The notes under the pieces: model-generated | What the model saw: the letters and a program-made list of their open reading frames with translations, nothing else | What the model was told of the DNA's origin: nothing | The model's database searches: none | Program-made: the position numbers and the translations under genes | In this document: piece after piece, positions 8,922 through 17,312 of the stretch | How positions within the stretch are numbered: position 1 is the stretch's first letter | Layout: each line of letters begins with the position of its first letter | Assembly: GCF_900155395.1 (NCBI RefSeq) | Contig: NZ_LT699726.1 | Coordinates: 62,001 to 126,000, forward strand | Origin: Merdibacter massiliensis | GTDB lineage: Bacteria > Bacillota_I > Bacilli_A > Erysipelotrichales > Erysipelotrichaceae | Length of the DNA: 64,000 bases | Direction: 5' to 3'

Positions 8922-9758
8922 TTACAAACCCATCATCTCGCGCACTACGCGGTCGGCCATTTTCACCGCGCCCACGAGGACGAGCATATTAAAGACCAGC
9001 TCCCCGATATAGCTCCACACCTGCGTGACTGCCGCCGCATTGGGGTCAATGGCAGGCGGGGACGCCGCAAATAGGGAAAAGATAATGCAGGCCAGCACAA
9101 TGATGGCCCCTTCCAGGCAAACAGCGGCATAGCTCTTGATAAAGCTCTTGCCCACGTTTTGGGTCGGTTCCCCGGCGAAGGTGGAGAGAGGGACGGGGGC
9201 GATGGCCGTATATAAATAGAGCTTAAAAAATCTCCCGTAGACGGTCATTATCATAATGAAGCTGAGGACTGTAATGAACAGCCCGCCGATGAGCGTTACC
9301 GCCCAGAGGGGGATGCTCTCGAAAAAGCCGCAGCTTTCCACCGCGTCAATGATTTCCTGTGGCAACACAGTCTGTTGGGCCGAACCGAAGCCCGCCGCGT
9401 TCATAATGGTGGAAACAAGGCCCTGGACGATATTAAAGAGGGCCATCATCAGCTCCAGCCCATAGGTCACGACACCTTTGGCAATGGCGAACCGGATAAA
9501 CAGCTTTAAGGCGTGCTCCGGTTTCTTTACCTCGGCAAAGCTACCGCAGGTGCGCATAACGCCCACTACAAAGAACAGCACCAAAAGCGCAAGGCCAATG
9601 GCCCGCACCGCGTCGTGGATGTTGACAATGACGCCCCAGATGGAGCCACCCTTAAACTGTTCCGGGCTTTGGGTGATGAGCTGCCAGATCTCGGACAGGT
9701 ACTTGTTCCAGGTGTCGAGGGCATTTTGCAAATTTTGAACAACCCAGTTATCGGACAT
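8922..9758 (-). CDS. VirB6/TrbL-like channel protein, CD1112 family
   Basis: A 278-residue polytopic membrane protein with about six hydrophobic segments, no signal peptide, and a central extramembrane stretch. The pattern fits VirB6/TrbL, the inner-membrane pore subunit of the transfer channel. Strong GGAAAGGAGG site before ATG. It lies between the Maff2 gene and prgI, as in CTn4-like elements. Confidence 0.88.
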   Translation of the reverse strand: MSDNWVVQNLQNALDTWNKYLSEIWQLITQSPEQFKGGSIWGVIVNIHDAVRAIGLALLVLFFVVGVMRTCGSFAEVKKPEHALKLFIRFAIAKGVVTYGLELMMALFNIVQGLVSTIMNAAGFGSAQQTVLPQEIIDAVESCGFFESIPLWAVTLIGGLFITVLSFIMIMTVYGRFFKLYLYTAIAPVPLSTFAGEPTQNVGKSFIKSYAAVCLEGAIIVLACIIFSLFAASPPAIDPNAAAVTQVWSYIGELVFNMLVLVGAVKMADRVVREMMGL

Positions 9759-9831
9759 TCAACAACCTCCTTTCCGGCAACGGTGAGGGGCAGGCCGCCA
9801 CGGGCCTGCCCCCACACTGCCGTTATTAGAA

Positions 9832-10185
9832 TCAGCCGGTAATCAGGGTCAAAATCTCCTTCGCAAACGTAATCACAACGCCACCGGCCAGGGTGAGAAA
9901 ACCATTGGCTCGCTGGCTGGGGTCATGGCTTTTCAGAGAAAGGCCGATCTGCACGACGCCGAAGCCCAGCAAAATCATACCCACGGCGCGGATCAGGCCG
10001 AAGATGAAATCACTGAGGTTGTTGATAACAGTCAACGGGTCGCTGGCGGCAAAGGCCGTGGTGGTGCAGCAGCACAGCATGAGCACCAGGGCTGCATAAA
10101 CAGCAAAGGCGCTCCGGCTCTTTTTGCCCATGGGCAGGCTGCGGGTTTCTTTCTTCTGCTTGCTTTCCTTATGAAACAGTTTCAT
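9832..10185 (-). CDS. Maff2 family membrane protein
   Basis: A 117-residue protein with a charged N-terminus, a signal-like hydrophobic stretch ending in TAFAA, and two further membrane segments, resembling the small VirB2/TrbC-like Maff2 proteins that precede the VirB6-like gene in these ICEs. The chosen start (MKLFHKES) has AGGAGG upstream and lies inside the last codons of virD4 (17-base overlap). A longer frame to 10,299 has no ribosome-binding site and is mostly virD4 sequence in another frame. It may be the pilin-like channel component, but that role is inferred. Confidence 0.82.
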   Translation of the reverse strand: MKLFHKESKQKKETRSLPMGKKSRSAFAVYAALVLMLCCCTTTAFAASDPLTVINNLSDFIFGLIRAVGMILLGFGVVQIGLSLKSHDPSQRANGFLTLAGGVVITFAKEILTLITG

Positions 10186-11992
10186 TTTGGGTGTCCTCCT
10201 TAAATTGAAAGATATTCTCCATGTCCTCATCGGACAGAAGTTCGTAAAGGGTTTCCGGCTCCTGGATATTGGCAAGGTCGCCGGGGGTGAGGCGGCCAAT
10301 GGTCATATCCGCCACGGCGTTTTCGGTGCCGCCGTGGGAATAGACGGGCGCGCCGCCATCGGTGGTGTACTTGATGTTGGGGTGTTTCAAGAGGTCATAC
10401 TTTTCATCCATCAGCGGCGCTTCGCCACGGATAAAGAGCAGGGCCAGGTTGTTGTCCAGCATACGGACCTCATCGGGCGTCATCAGCTCCCGGCCCGTAA
10501 TCTGGTTGTTGGTGGAGTAGCTGCCGGAATGCCCGGTGCTCTTGCCGTAGGTGTCCAGCCAGAGGGTGCTTTTCCCCAGGTAGTTCTCGGAGATCAGCTT
10601 GTGGGTGGACGTTTCATTGCCGCCCAGGTACAGAAATTCATCGCAGTTGCCGATGATGGATTCCCATTGCTTTTCAAACAGCGCCTTGAGCTGGGCAATG
10701 TTCTGGATGATGATAGAAACGCTGATATTCCGGGAGCGCATGGTGGCCAGCAGCTTGTCGAAATCATCCGGCAAGCTCACGTTGGCGAACTCATCCATGA
10801 GAAAATGCACCGGTACGGGCAGGCTACCGCCGTGTACCCGGTCGGCAGAATAAAAAAGTTCTTGGAAGGTGCTGGCATACAGCAGGCTTACCAAAAAATT
10901 GAAGCTGGCGTCGTTGTCCGGGATCAGCGCAAAAAGCGCCACTTTTTTCTCACCCAGGCTGGAAAGGTCCAGTTCATCCGTGGCGGTGAGGGCCGCCACC
11001 GAGGAAAGATTGAATTTTTCCAGGCGGGACGCCAAGGTGATTTGAATGGATTTCAGCGTTTTGGCAGAGCCGGAACGATAATCCTTGTAATACTTCACAG
11101 CGATGTGATCCGGGGAGCGCATTTCCAGCCGGTCAAACAGTTCGTCAAGCGGCGATTGGTAGGAATCATCATCCTCCCGCACCTCCCCGGCTCGGAGCAT
11201 CTCCATAATCATGGGGAAATTCTTCTCGTCCTCCGGCGCTTCGTACCACAGGTAAAACACTAAAGCCATGAGGAGCATACTGGCCGCCGTATCCCAGAAA
11301 GGGTCGTTGGACTGGCTCCCTTTTGGGGTGGTGGCTTTGAACAGGTTCGTCACCATCTTCTGCACATCATTGTCGGATTTCAGATAGGCAAAGGGATTGT
11401 AGCAGTGACTTTTCTCCATGTTCAGAAGGTCTACCACCTTGATCTCATAGCCCATCCGTTCCAACAGGCTGCCGCAGTCACGAAGCAGCTCCCCCTTACA
11501 GTCCAAAATAAAAAGGGACGTATTGCATTGGCAGATGTTCACTTTGGCGTAGAACCGGCTCTTGCCCGCGCCGCTGCCGCCCACCACCAAAGTGTTGAGG
11601 TTGCGGCGGTGTTTCCGGCCATCCAGCCCCATGCGGACGTGCTGGGTGAAAATGCGGTTTTTGAACGGGTCCTTGTCCCGGTATTTCTTATTCACAGCCC
11701 GCGGATCGCCCCATTTGGCGGAGCCGTGTTCTTCGCCTCTGCGGTAATTGCGCCGGGATGAAAGATATATGCCAATGCCCAGCCCATAGGCGGCAATAAA
11801 AATGAGGACAGTTTTTACACTGTCCTCGCACCACACGATTTTGAATGGATGGTTCATTGCCGCAGGCAGGGCGTTTACGATCTCCGAAAGTCCCCCGGAA
11901 ATGGCAGGCGCAATCAGCAGGGCGAACCAGATCACCGGGACCAGTCCCAGGGCATAGAGCCAGGGGCCGCCCGCCTTGTTATCTGGCTTCAT
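10169..11992 (-). CDS. virD4: VirD4-like type IV coupling protein, CD1115 family
   Basis: A membrane-anchored ATPase that brings the relaxase-DNA complex to the channel. With the ATG at 11,992 it has 607 residues: two N-terminal membrane segments, Walker A GGSGAGKS near 137-144 and Walker B FLMDEFANV near 396-404, all typical of TraG/VirD4. An alternative TTG start at 12,034 adds 14 residues. Neither start has a strong ribosome-binding site, so coupling to the small upstream gene, which it overlaps, is likely. It follows the mobilisation genes in the same operon. Confidence 0.93.
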   Translation of the reverse strand: MKPDNKAGGPWLYALGLVPVIWFALLIAPAISGGLSEIVNALPAAMNHPFKIVWCEDSVKTVLIFIAAYGLGIGIYLSSRRNYRRGEEHGSAKWGDPRAVNKKYRDKDPFKNRIFTQHVRMGLDGRKHRRNLNTLVVGGSGAGKSRFYAKVNICQCNTSLFILDCKGELLRDCGSLLERMGYEIKVVDLLNMEKSHCYNPFAYLKSDNDVQKMVTNLFKATTPKGSQSNDPFWDTAASMLLMALVFYLWYEAPEDEKNFPMIMEMLRAGEVREDDDSYQSPLDELFDRLEMRSPDHIAVKYYKDYRSGSAKTLKSIQITLASRLEKFNLSSVAALTATDELDLSSLGEKKVALFALIPDNDASFNFLVSLLYASTFQELFYSADRVHGGSLPVPVHFLMDEFANVSLPDDFDKLLATMRSRNISVSIIIQNIAQLKALFEKQWESIIGNCDEFLYLGGNETSTHKLISENYLGKSTLWLDTYGKSTGHSGSYSTNNQITGRELMTPDEVRMLDNNLALLFIRGEAPLMDEKYDLLKHPNIKYTTDGGAPVYSHGGTENAVADMTIGRLTPGDLANIQEPETLYELLSDEDMENIFQFKEDTQNETVS

Positions 11993-12176
11993 CCCGGCGC
12001 TTCGCTTTCTTGTCTTTTTGGGCTGGGGCGTCAATGGTTTTCAGCAGAACGTCCTCCACCGGGCCGGGGTCGCGCTGTTCCTCCAGCATATCGTTGCGCA
12101 GCTCATTGAGGGCGCGGATCATAATGCCGTGTTCATAGCTGTCCAGGGTGAGGACGACTTTTTCCTGTCTTTCCAT
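11979..12176 (-). CDS. Small ICE protein, paralogue of the 38,222-38,386 product
   Basis: A 65-residue, strongly charged protein with no membrane segment. Its first 50 residues align with the 54-residue product encoded near the right end of the ICE. They share the pattern LN.LRN.ML with a nearby RD.G, then LLK and AP, so the two are clearly related. AAAGGAGG precedes the ATG, and the 3' end overlaps the start of virD4. The function is unknown. It could be a small DNA-binding or regulatory protein, given its charge, but no motif proves this. Confidence 0.75.
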   Translation of the reverse strand: MERQEKVVLTLDSYEHGIMIRALNELRNDMLEEQRDPGPVEDVLLKTIDAPAQKDKKAKRRDEAR

Positions 12177-12190
12177 CGCTCATACCTCCT

Positions 12191-13114
12191 TTACCGTTCC
12201 TGGTCTTTTTGCTTGCTGTCGCGGGTGAGGCCCATAGCCCTGGCCATACGGCCATTGAGGGATTTGAAGGCGTCCCGCATATCAGTGAGGGCCGCAGGAA
12301 TATCCTCCCTGGGGACCTGCCCCTGAAATACGCCGTCCAGTTTGGAAATCTCATACTCTTTGGCGTCCACGCCATACCGCTTGCAGAGCATATAGCTGAC
12401 CGCATAGGCTTTGTAGCCATCTGTCTCTCTGGAATAGCCATCCATGCTTTGGGCAAGCTGCACATTGGCAACCTCCAGAGAAACACAGCGGAAGATGTCC
12501 GGCGCGTCCATGCCTTTTTTCACCAGGATGGCGTTCTGCTCTGCAGAAAACATGGCACCTCGGCCCTGGGGCAGTTCCTCCACGGCCCGGATGGGAACCG
12601 GGGAACTGGCGATCAGGCCCTTTAAGAGCAGGCGGTCATCGTAGCTCACCTGGGGATGAACCTGATCCCTCGCCGTAGTCTGGGAAATATCATAGACTTC
12701 CTTGGCGTAAAAGTTCTGGCCCACGCTGCCATCCTCACGCCGGTATGCTTTGCCCGGCTCCAGAATGATGATGGGCAAACGCTTCTCATCCTCCAAAATC
12801 TCGACCCCCTGGGCGTGCCACTCTTTGTAACCGCCCACACGCACCGCGTCGGGGCATTTATCCCCAATCAGAAGTGCATTGCGGGCAGAGTGGAAGGGAA
12901 AACGGCTCTGCACATCCAGATATGCCTCCATACTGCCCGTACCCTCGGAGAACTCTCCAAAAATCCGGTCCAAGGTGGCATAGGCTTCTTTTCGCTGTTT
13001 TTCCTCCCGGACCTGCCACCACTGGCGCTTGGGGCGCTCTTTCTGGCTTTCCTGCTTTTGCGGCGCAGCCTCCGCCTGGGGCTGCTGTTCAAACAGATCG
13101 TCAAAATTATTCAT
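12191..13114 (-). CDS. ArdC N-terminal-like ssDNA-binding/antirestriction-type protein
   Basis: A 307-residue protein with a Gln/Glu-rich N-terminus. Its middle, containing FHSARNALLI and GGYKEWHAQG, followed by a hydrophobic IIILEP strand, resembles the ArdC/LtrC N-terminal domain that binds single-stranded DNA. The metallopeptidase HExxH motif found in full ArdC proteins is not seen; SLEVANVQLAQ stands at about the matching place. ArdC-like proteins protect incoming conjugative DNA, which would suit its place between pcfB and virD4. The start used is ATG at 13,114, after AGAGGTAA. The family call is moderate. Confidence 0.65.
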   Translation of the reverse strand: MNNFDDLFEQQPQAEAAPQKQESQKERPKRQWWQVREEKQRKEAYATLDRIFGEFSEGTGSMEAYLDVQSRFPFHSARNALLIGDKCPDAVRVGGYKEWHAQGVEILEDEKRLPIIILEPGKAYRREDGSVGQNFYAKEVYDISQTTARDQVHPQVSYDDRLLLKGLIASSPVPIRAVEELPQGRGAMFSAEQNAILVKKGMDAPDIFRCVSLEVANVQLAQSMDGYSRETDGYKAYAVSYMLCKRYGVDAKEYEISKLDGVFQGQVPREDIPAALTDMRDAFKSLNGRMARAMGLTRDSKQKDQER

Positions 13115-13120
13115 CACAGA

Positions 13121-13933
13121 TTACCTCTCTTTCGATTTGGGTTTCTTTTTGGGTTTCGGCGGCTGGTGCCGGGTAGTTTTCTGAGCCGCCTTCTTCTGGG
13201 GTGCAGCCGGCTCCTCGGCCCTGGCAGCCTCCGCCTCCTTCTTCCGCTGGGCCTGGATGTCCCGCAGCTCCTGCCGGACGGAAGGCTTCTCGGCCCCATC
13301 AGAAGTACCCCTTGCGGACTTGCTGCTGCTCTCGGAGATAGGCTCGGACGGAGGGGATTTTTCCGCCGCTGGGGCAAAAGGGGCGTTCTTCTCCGCTGCC
13401 GGATTTTCCGGCTGGGCTTTTTCTTTCTGGGTGGGCTTTTCCATCAGCTCATCCAAAAGCTGGTCGTCCACACTCTTTGCCGGCATGGCCTGCTCCGGCG
13501 CGGCGGGTTCGCTGCCGCGCTGTTCGCGGGATTTCTCAATATCCTCCTTGATCGAAGCCGTATCCACAACGGTGAGCTTGAACTTCTCCACGATCCGGTT
13601 GGCTCTGGCGGCGTCATCCTCGAACACCAGAATGTCGATGGTATCGTCGCCTTTCTTCACCGGGATAGGCGCATAGAGAATCCCGTACCCCTTGGCTTGC
13701 TTGGCAAACTCCGGGCAATCCTCCTTCTTGATGGTGTAAACCTTTAAGGGGCGCTTTTCCCGCAGCATAGCCTCAATACGGGCTTTGCCCTTGGTCTTTT
13801 TCTGGTCTTTCAAAACCGTGTAAAGGGCGGCGGCCAGATTTTTAGCGGCAGAGCCGGTGATCTTGAGGGCAAATTCAGCACCCTCCAGGCTCATCCGTAC
13901 CACTTGCTCCGCCGCGTCGCCTGAGTTATACAT
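13121..13933 (-). CDS. pcfB: PcfB family protein (DUF3801)
   Basis: A 270-residue protein with a conserved N-terminal domain (residues 1-130, including KVYTIKKEDCPEFAKQAK and a strand-rich DILVFEDDAARANR region) typical of DUF3801/PcfB. It is followed by a long, low-complexity Pro/Glu/Ala/Lys tail. PcfB is part of the relaxosome-coupling machinery of the enterococcal plasmid pCF10, and in these ICEs it sits directly after the relaxase as here. AAGGAG before the ATG. Detailed function in this family is not established. Confidence 0.82.
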   Translation of the reverse strand: MYNSGDAAEQVVRMSLEGAEFALKITGSAAKNLAAALYTVLKDQKKTKGKARIEAMLREKRPLKVYTIKKEDCPEFAKQAKGYGILYAPIPVKKGDDTIDILVFEDDAARANRIVEKFKLTVVDTASIKEDIEKSREQRGSEPAAPEQAMPAKSVDDQLLDELMEKPTQKEKAQPENPAAEKNAPFAPAAEKSPPSEPISESSSKSARGTSDGAEKPSVRQELRDIQAQRKKEAEAARAEEPAAPQKKAAQKTTRHQPPKPKKKPKSKER

Positions 13934-13939
13934 CGAAAA

Positions 13940-15376
13940 TCATCTCCTTCCTGGGGGAGCCGCCCGGCCCTGCTCCGGCTCCTGGCGGGCTTTCTCATCC
14001 CTGCCGGAGACTTCCTCACGGGCGGCCTGTATCTTATCCTTGATGGAAGTGGAGCGCAGGGCAATATCCCCGCACAGCTTCACCTCCCGGCGCAGCTCCT
14101 TGATCTGCGCAGATAGTTTGGAGATCTCAGCCCGGATATGCTCCTGCCTGGCAGGGTCGGCCAGCACTGCCTTGGTGCGAAGTTTCCGGTACAGGCTTTT
14201 CCGCTGTTCCGTCAGGCCGGCAAGCTGAGATTCCACATCGGACCGATAGGCGTTAAGCTGCTCCAGGGTGTCAATGCGGTGGCGGGAGAGAAGGCGGGCT
14301 TCGTCGGTAAGCTCCTGCGCCCGGATCAAATCTTCCCGCAGTGTATGAGGCACCCGCCTGGGCGGGCGGTTCTGCTTTTGGGGGAATACCCCCAGCAGAT
14401 AGCAGTAGTGGAAGTAGAGGGCGCGGAACCCCGTCACCTTTTTAGCCTGTTTCAAATCCCCGTGGAGCCTGCACCGCAGCGGCTCCGGCCTGTGTTCCCG
14501 CTGGGGGCGGCGCTGGGCTAAAATCCGCCTGCGGATGTTCTCCATCGAGTAGTCCTCGCCAAAGTTACGCATGAGCTTGCGTCCACGGGGGTAATTCGGC
14601 GGGCGGACCGTAATATCCTTGCCCACCTTGACGTCATAGCCCATCTGCCGCAGATGATAAAAAAACTGCCGTTCCGTCATAGACTGACGGATGGCAGTAT
14701 CCACATCGGCTTTGATAAGGGAGAGATAGGTGGGGCGGCCTTCCTGCTCGGCCCGCCATTCCCCGTAGTGCTTGGATTTTCCCCGCTGGGGGTTCTCAAT
14801 GACGGAAAGCCCATACTCCCGGCACAGCCGGTCGGATTCCCGCTGCATATCGAAATAATCCTGCTCGGTACGATGGTACTTGATGCCGTCCACGAAGGAA
14901 ACCGTGTTCACTACAAAATGATTGTGCAGATGATTTTCCCTGTCCAGATGGGTAGCCACCAGCACCTGGTATTTTTCACCCCACAGCTTTTTTGCCAGGG
15001 CAAGGCCGATCTCATGGGCCAGCTCCGGCGTGGCCTCGCCGGGGGCAAAGCTCTGATAGCCGTGGTAGGCCACAGTCCCGTCCTCCTTTCCGAAACGCTT
15101 TTTTACCGCTATCATCTCATCGCGGGCAGTAGAGGGGCTGCAATTCACCCCGGAAACAAACTGCCGCATGACCGTTTCGCCTTCGCTTTCCACCGCCTTG
15201 CCTGTTTTTTGCTGTTGGACGGCATATTCGATCACATCGGATAGGCCCTGGGCCTCCTTGCCATCCATATCCTGCTTTTCAAAGAAATCAGGATTTTCGG
15301 TCTTATCTGGATTCTCGATATAGATGAGGACCTTGCCCAGCCAGCCGTTCACCCGCCAGATAGACGTGGTAGCCAC
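13940..15376 (-). CDS. Relaxase/mobilisation nuclease (MobA/VirD2 type)
   Basis: The relaxase nicks oriT and pilots the strand. The histidine cluster is at His143, His149, His151 and His153 (THLDRENHLHNHF), the metal-binding signature of this family. A helical C-terminal part follows. I place the start at GTG 15,376 (VATTSIWRVNGWLGK), one base after the stop of the upstream mobC-like gene, because relatives begin at this sequence. The frame extends upstream to 15,454, but that part is antisense-like junk overlapping mobC. The result is 478 residues. The catalytic tyrosine was not assigned with confidence. Confidence 0.9.
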   Translation of the reverse strand: MATTSIWRVNGWLGKVLIYIENPDKTENPDFFEKQDMDGKEAQGLSDVIEYAVQQQKTGKAVESEGETVMRQFVSGVNCSPSTARDEMIAVKKRFGKEDGTVAYHGYQSFAPGEATPELAHEIGLALAKKLWGEKYQVLVATHLDRENHLHNHFVVNTVSFVDGIKYHRTEQDYFDMQRESDRLCREYGLSVIENPQRGKSKHYGEWRAEQEGRPTYLSLIKADVDTAIRQSMTERQFFYHLRQMGYDVKVGKDITVRPPNYPRGRKLMRNFGEDYSMENIRRRILAQRRPQREHRPEPLRCRLHGDLKQAKKVTGFRALYFHYCYLLGVFPQKQNRPPRRVPHTLREDLIRAQELTDEARLLSRHRIDTLEQLNAYRSDVESQLAGLTEQRKSLYRKLRTKAVLADPARQEHIRAEISKLSAQIKELRREVKLCGDIALRSTSIKDKIQAAREEVSGRDEKARQEPEQGRAAPPGRR

Positions 15377-15377
15377 G

Positions 15378-15809
15378 TCACACCGCGCTCCGCTTGCCGC
15401 TTTTGCCGCAAGCGTCAAAAGGCTCACCGCTGCGCGGGTGCTCCTTCTCCCCACGAAGCAGGCTTCGCGGGGACCCCTTCGTGTCCATAGCGCGGGGAAG
15501 GATCACCGCTTTGGTGATGTCCCGGACGAGCTGGTCAAACTTCCGCATTTCCTCATCGTAGCGGCGCTCATCAATGACGCCCAGCACATGGGCTTTCTGG
15601 GCGATCTGGTTGAGGTTGCCGCCAATCCGGTGAAGCTCCCGCATAAAGTCGTAGTAGGCGGGCGGCGGCGCGTCCTGGGGAACCAGGCCGTTCACCAGAT
15701 GGCGCAGGTACGCCTCGCGGGAAAGGCCGCTGCGTTTTACTTTCTTGTTAAAGGCTTCCGCCTCTTTTTTGTCCAGCCAGAACTGGACGTGTACGTTGCG
15801 TTTTCTCAT
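15378..15809 (-). CDS. MobC-like relaxosome accessory protein
   Basis: A 143-residue basic protein beginning MRKRNVHVQFWLDKKEAE, a ribbon-helix-helix-like DNA-binding start, followed by a helical part (FMRELHRIGGNLNQIAQKAH) that is the hallmark of MobC-type relaxosome proteins. It would bind oriT and help the relaxase. The start at 15,809 has AAAGGAGG upstream and overlaps the previous stop by ATGA. The C-terminal 35 residues are low-complexity and basic. Confidence 0.85.
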   Translation of the reverse strand: MRKRNVHVQFWLDKKEAEAFNKKVKRSGLSREAYLRHLVNGLVPQDAPPPAYYDFMRELHRIGGNLNQIAQKAHVLGVIDERRYDEEMRKFDQLVRDITKAVILPRAMDTKGSPRSLLRGEKEHPRSGEPFDACGKSGKRSAV

Positions 15810-15919
15810 TCTTCTGAATCCTCCTTTTTGCCGATGCGGTTGATTTGAAGCAGGCACATAATCAGCACGCCGACCACACCGCCCAGCAGAAATCCAATGG
15901 CAAAAAACAATCCTTCCAT
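15806..15919 (-). CDS. Small membrane protein, DUF3789-like
   Basis: A 37-residue frame with GGAGG upstream: MEGLFFAIGFLLGGVVGVLI, then a short charged tail. It is one glycine-rich membrane segment. Short proteins of this type (DUF3789) are regular companions of the mobilisation genes in CTn4-like ICEs. Its stop overlaps the start of the mobC-like gene, so it may serve mainly for coupling or as a small membrane subunit. The function is unknown. Confidence 0.7.
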   Translation of the reverse strand: MEGLFFAIGFLLGGVVGVLIMCLLQINRIGKKEDSEE

Positions 15920-15947
15920 GAAAACCTCCATCCTTTCAAAAGGGGTA

Positions 15948-16038
15948 TTAGGGGGCGTTCCCCCTAACAAGCGGCCTTTGTGGTATCACAAAGGCGATGC
16001 TTGCTGGTACAGCTACATTCCATTCCCCTGCGGGGAAT
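15948..16038. repeat. Cluster of three hairpins, candidate origin of transfer
   Basis: Three perfect inverted repeats lie in 91 bp of non-coding DNA: TTAGGGGG/CCCCCTAA (15,948-15,967, loop of 4), GCCTTTGTG/CACAAAGGC (15,974-15,995, loop of 4) and ATTCCCC/GGGGAAT (16,022-16,038, loop of 3). They are immediately upstream of the small membrane gene, mobC and relaxase, the usual place for oriT. No known nick-site consensus was recognised, so oriT is an inference from structure and position. Confidence 0.5.
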
Positions 16039-16060
16039 CTGGGACAGGCGAAAAAAGAAC

Positions 16061-16252
16061 TCACCGCTCGCCCCGGTCACGGGAATACCGCTTGGCATGG
16101 AACTCCACGCCGGTAAAATGGTTTGCGTCCAGAACAACCTCACCGCGTTTCCATTGGTCCCTGGCAAACTGCTCGGCCTCCTCCCGGCTGTTTGCCGCCA
16201 CCTTCATTTTCACCTCCAGCGTTTCCCGGATGGTAACATCATAATGGTTCAT
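16061..16252 (-). CDS. DpnD/PcfM family protein
   Basis: A 63-residue protein of the DpnD/PcfM type: a short strand-rich start (YDVTIRETLEVKMKVAANSREEA) followed by a helix and an acidic end. The start chosen (MNHYDV) overlaps the stop of the primase gene by ATGA and has AAAGGAG upstream. Eighteen more in-frame upstream codons belong to primase sequence. Such proteins recur near conjugation genes. Their role is unknown, though the fold suggests a small protein- or nucleic-acid-binding module. Confidence 0.8.
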   Translation of the reverse strand: MNHYDVTIRETLEVKMKVAANSREEAEQFARDQWKRGEVVLDANHFTGVEFHAKRYSRDRGER

Positions 16253-17220
16253 CGCTCGTACTCCTTTCCCTGGCTGCCCCGAATGGGAATCCCCAGCCGG
16301 TGGCACAGAAAATCGTTCACATCCTTTCCACGGGGCGGTGGTTTGTTCTCCACCCGGTAACCCTCCGGCATGACAGCCATGATCGCTTTGGCCGCCAGCC
16401 GGCCAGCCGTGTCGTTATCCAAATGGAGATAGACGGTTTTCACATGGGGGCGGTCCTCCAAAAATCGGGTGAGGGCCACCGGCAGCTTGCTTTCCTCGAT
16501 CTTTTTCTTCGGCTGGTACACCCCGGCCAGGGACAACAGATTGTGCCGCCGCCAGTCGATCCCGTCCAGCTTGCAGAGCGTAGCGTAGGACATCACATCA
16601 ATAGCGCACTCGCACAGATGGACCGCCGGATTTTCTACGCAGGCGGGCAGGGCAAAGGAAAAGTGCTTATCACTGCCGCTTAAATCCCCGTGGAACCGGG
16701 CTTCACTGATTCCCCGCAGGCAGCCGAACCGCGCCTTGCCATCTTTATCAAAGCCCACAAAAACCACGTTGCTGTGTCCCTTGTTCCGGCTCTCATAAAT
16801 CCGCCCGGTCTGAACACAGTAGTCCAAAATCTCCTGGTCAATGCCCCTTCCCTTGAGATAGTCCATCATCGCCTGATTGTCCGGGGCAGCCTGGGGCAGA
16901 AGCAAGTGCTTGGGCTTTTCCCCTTTCGGCGCTGGCACAAAGGAAGGCGGCGGGATGGCCGCCCTGCCGGAGATGGTTTCCATGGCCTCCAGAAAGGAAT
17001 AGCCATTGACCTTGATGAGATAGTCCAGAGCACTGTAACCGCCGATCCCACGGGAAAACCAGCACCATTTGCCGTTAGAGATACGCAGGCTGTCATGGGT
17101 CTTGGTGCAGTAGACGTTGCCGGATACATGAACCAACTCCTGGGGTTCGCAGGTTTGCAGGTAGGTGAGTAGGTCCACCCGCCTTGCCTGTTCGATGGCT
17201 TCTGAATCGTAAAAAGGCAT
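16249..17220 (-). CDS. Primase-like protein (DUF3991 with Toprim domain)
   Basis: A 323-residue protein. The N-terminus has a CHC2/DUF3991-type zinc-finger-like region (residues 20-80), and the C-terminal half carries a Toprim-like core (TVYLHLDNDTAGRLAAKAI, about 260-280) with acidic metal-binding residues. It would synthesise primers on transferred single strands or help ICE replication. It is the first gene of the transfer operon. Its ATG directly follows a seven-T tract of a long hairpin and has no ordinary ribosome-binding site. A possible AAAGGGGG lies in the hairpin stem, 12 bases away. No better in-frame Met is nearby. Confidence 0.82.
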   Translation of the reverse strand: MPFYDSEAIEQARRVDLLTYLQTCEPQELVHVSGNVYCTKTHDSLRISNGKWCWFSRGIGGYSALDYLIKVNGYSFLEAMETISGRAAIPPPSFVPAPKGEKPKHLLLPQAAPDNQAMMDYLKGRGIDQEILDYCVQTGRIYESRNKGHSNVVFVGFDKDGKARFGCLRGISEARFHGDLSGSDKHFSFALPACVENPAVHLCECAIDVMSYATLCKLDGIDWRRHNLLSLAGVYQPKKKIEESKLPVALTRFLEDRPHVKTVYLHLDNDTAGRLAAKAIMAVMPEGYRVENKPPPRGKDVNDFLCHRLGIPIRGSQGKEYER

Positions 17221-17225
17221 AAAAA

Positions 17226-17300
17226 AATACAGCCCCCTTTACATAGCCGTAGATTAGCCGCCCCATGTGGGGTAGCTGGCTATGTAAAGGGGGCTATATT
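17226..17300 (-). terminator. Long terminator/attenuator-like hairpin abutting the primase ATG
   Basis: The arms 17,226-17,248 and 17,278-17,300 pair over 23 bp with a single mismatch (18 bp perfect). The 29-base loop contains an inner CCCC-ATGT-GGGG hairpin. On the minus strand the stem is followed by GTA and seven T, then by the primase ATG. This is the form of an intrinsic terminator, placed as an attenuator. The only plausible ribosome-binding sequence is inside the 3' arm. Confidence 0.75.
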
Positions 17301-17312
17301 CGTTTCAGTATG

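Noticed and set aside
15376-15454. N-terminal extension of the relaxase frame to 15,454
   Set aside because: It overlaps the mobC-like gene, looks random, and relatives start at the GTG-encoded VATTSIW region.
17226-17300. The long hairpin before the primase as oriT or attachment site
   Set aside because: Its stem is followed by a T tract in the direction of transcription and touches a start codon, which fits a terminator/attenuator better. The hairpin cluster at 15,948-16,038 is a better oriT candidate.
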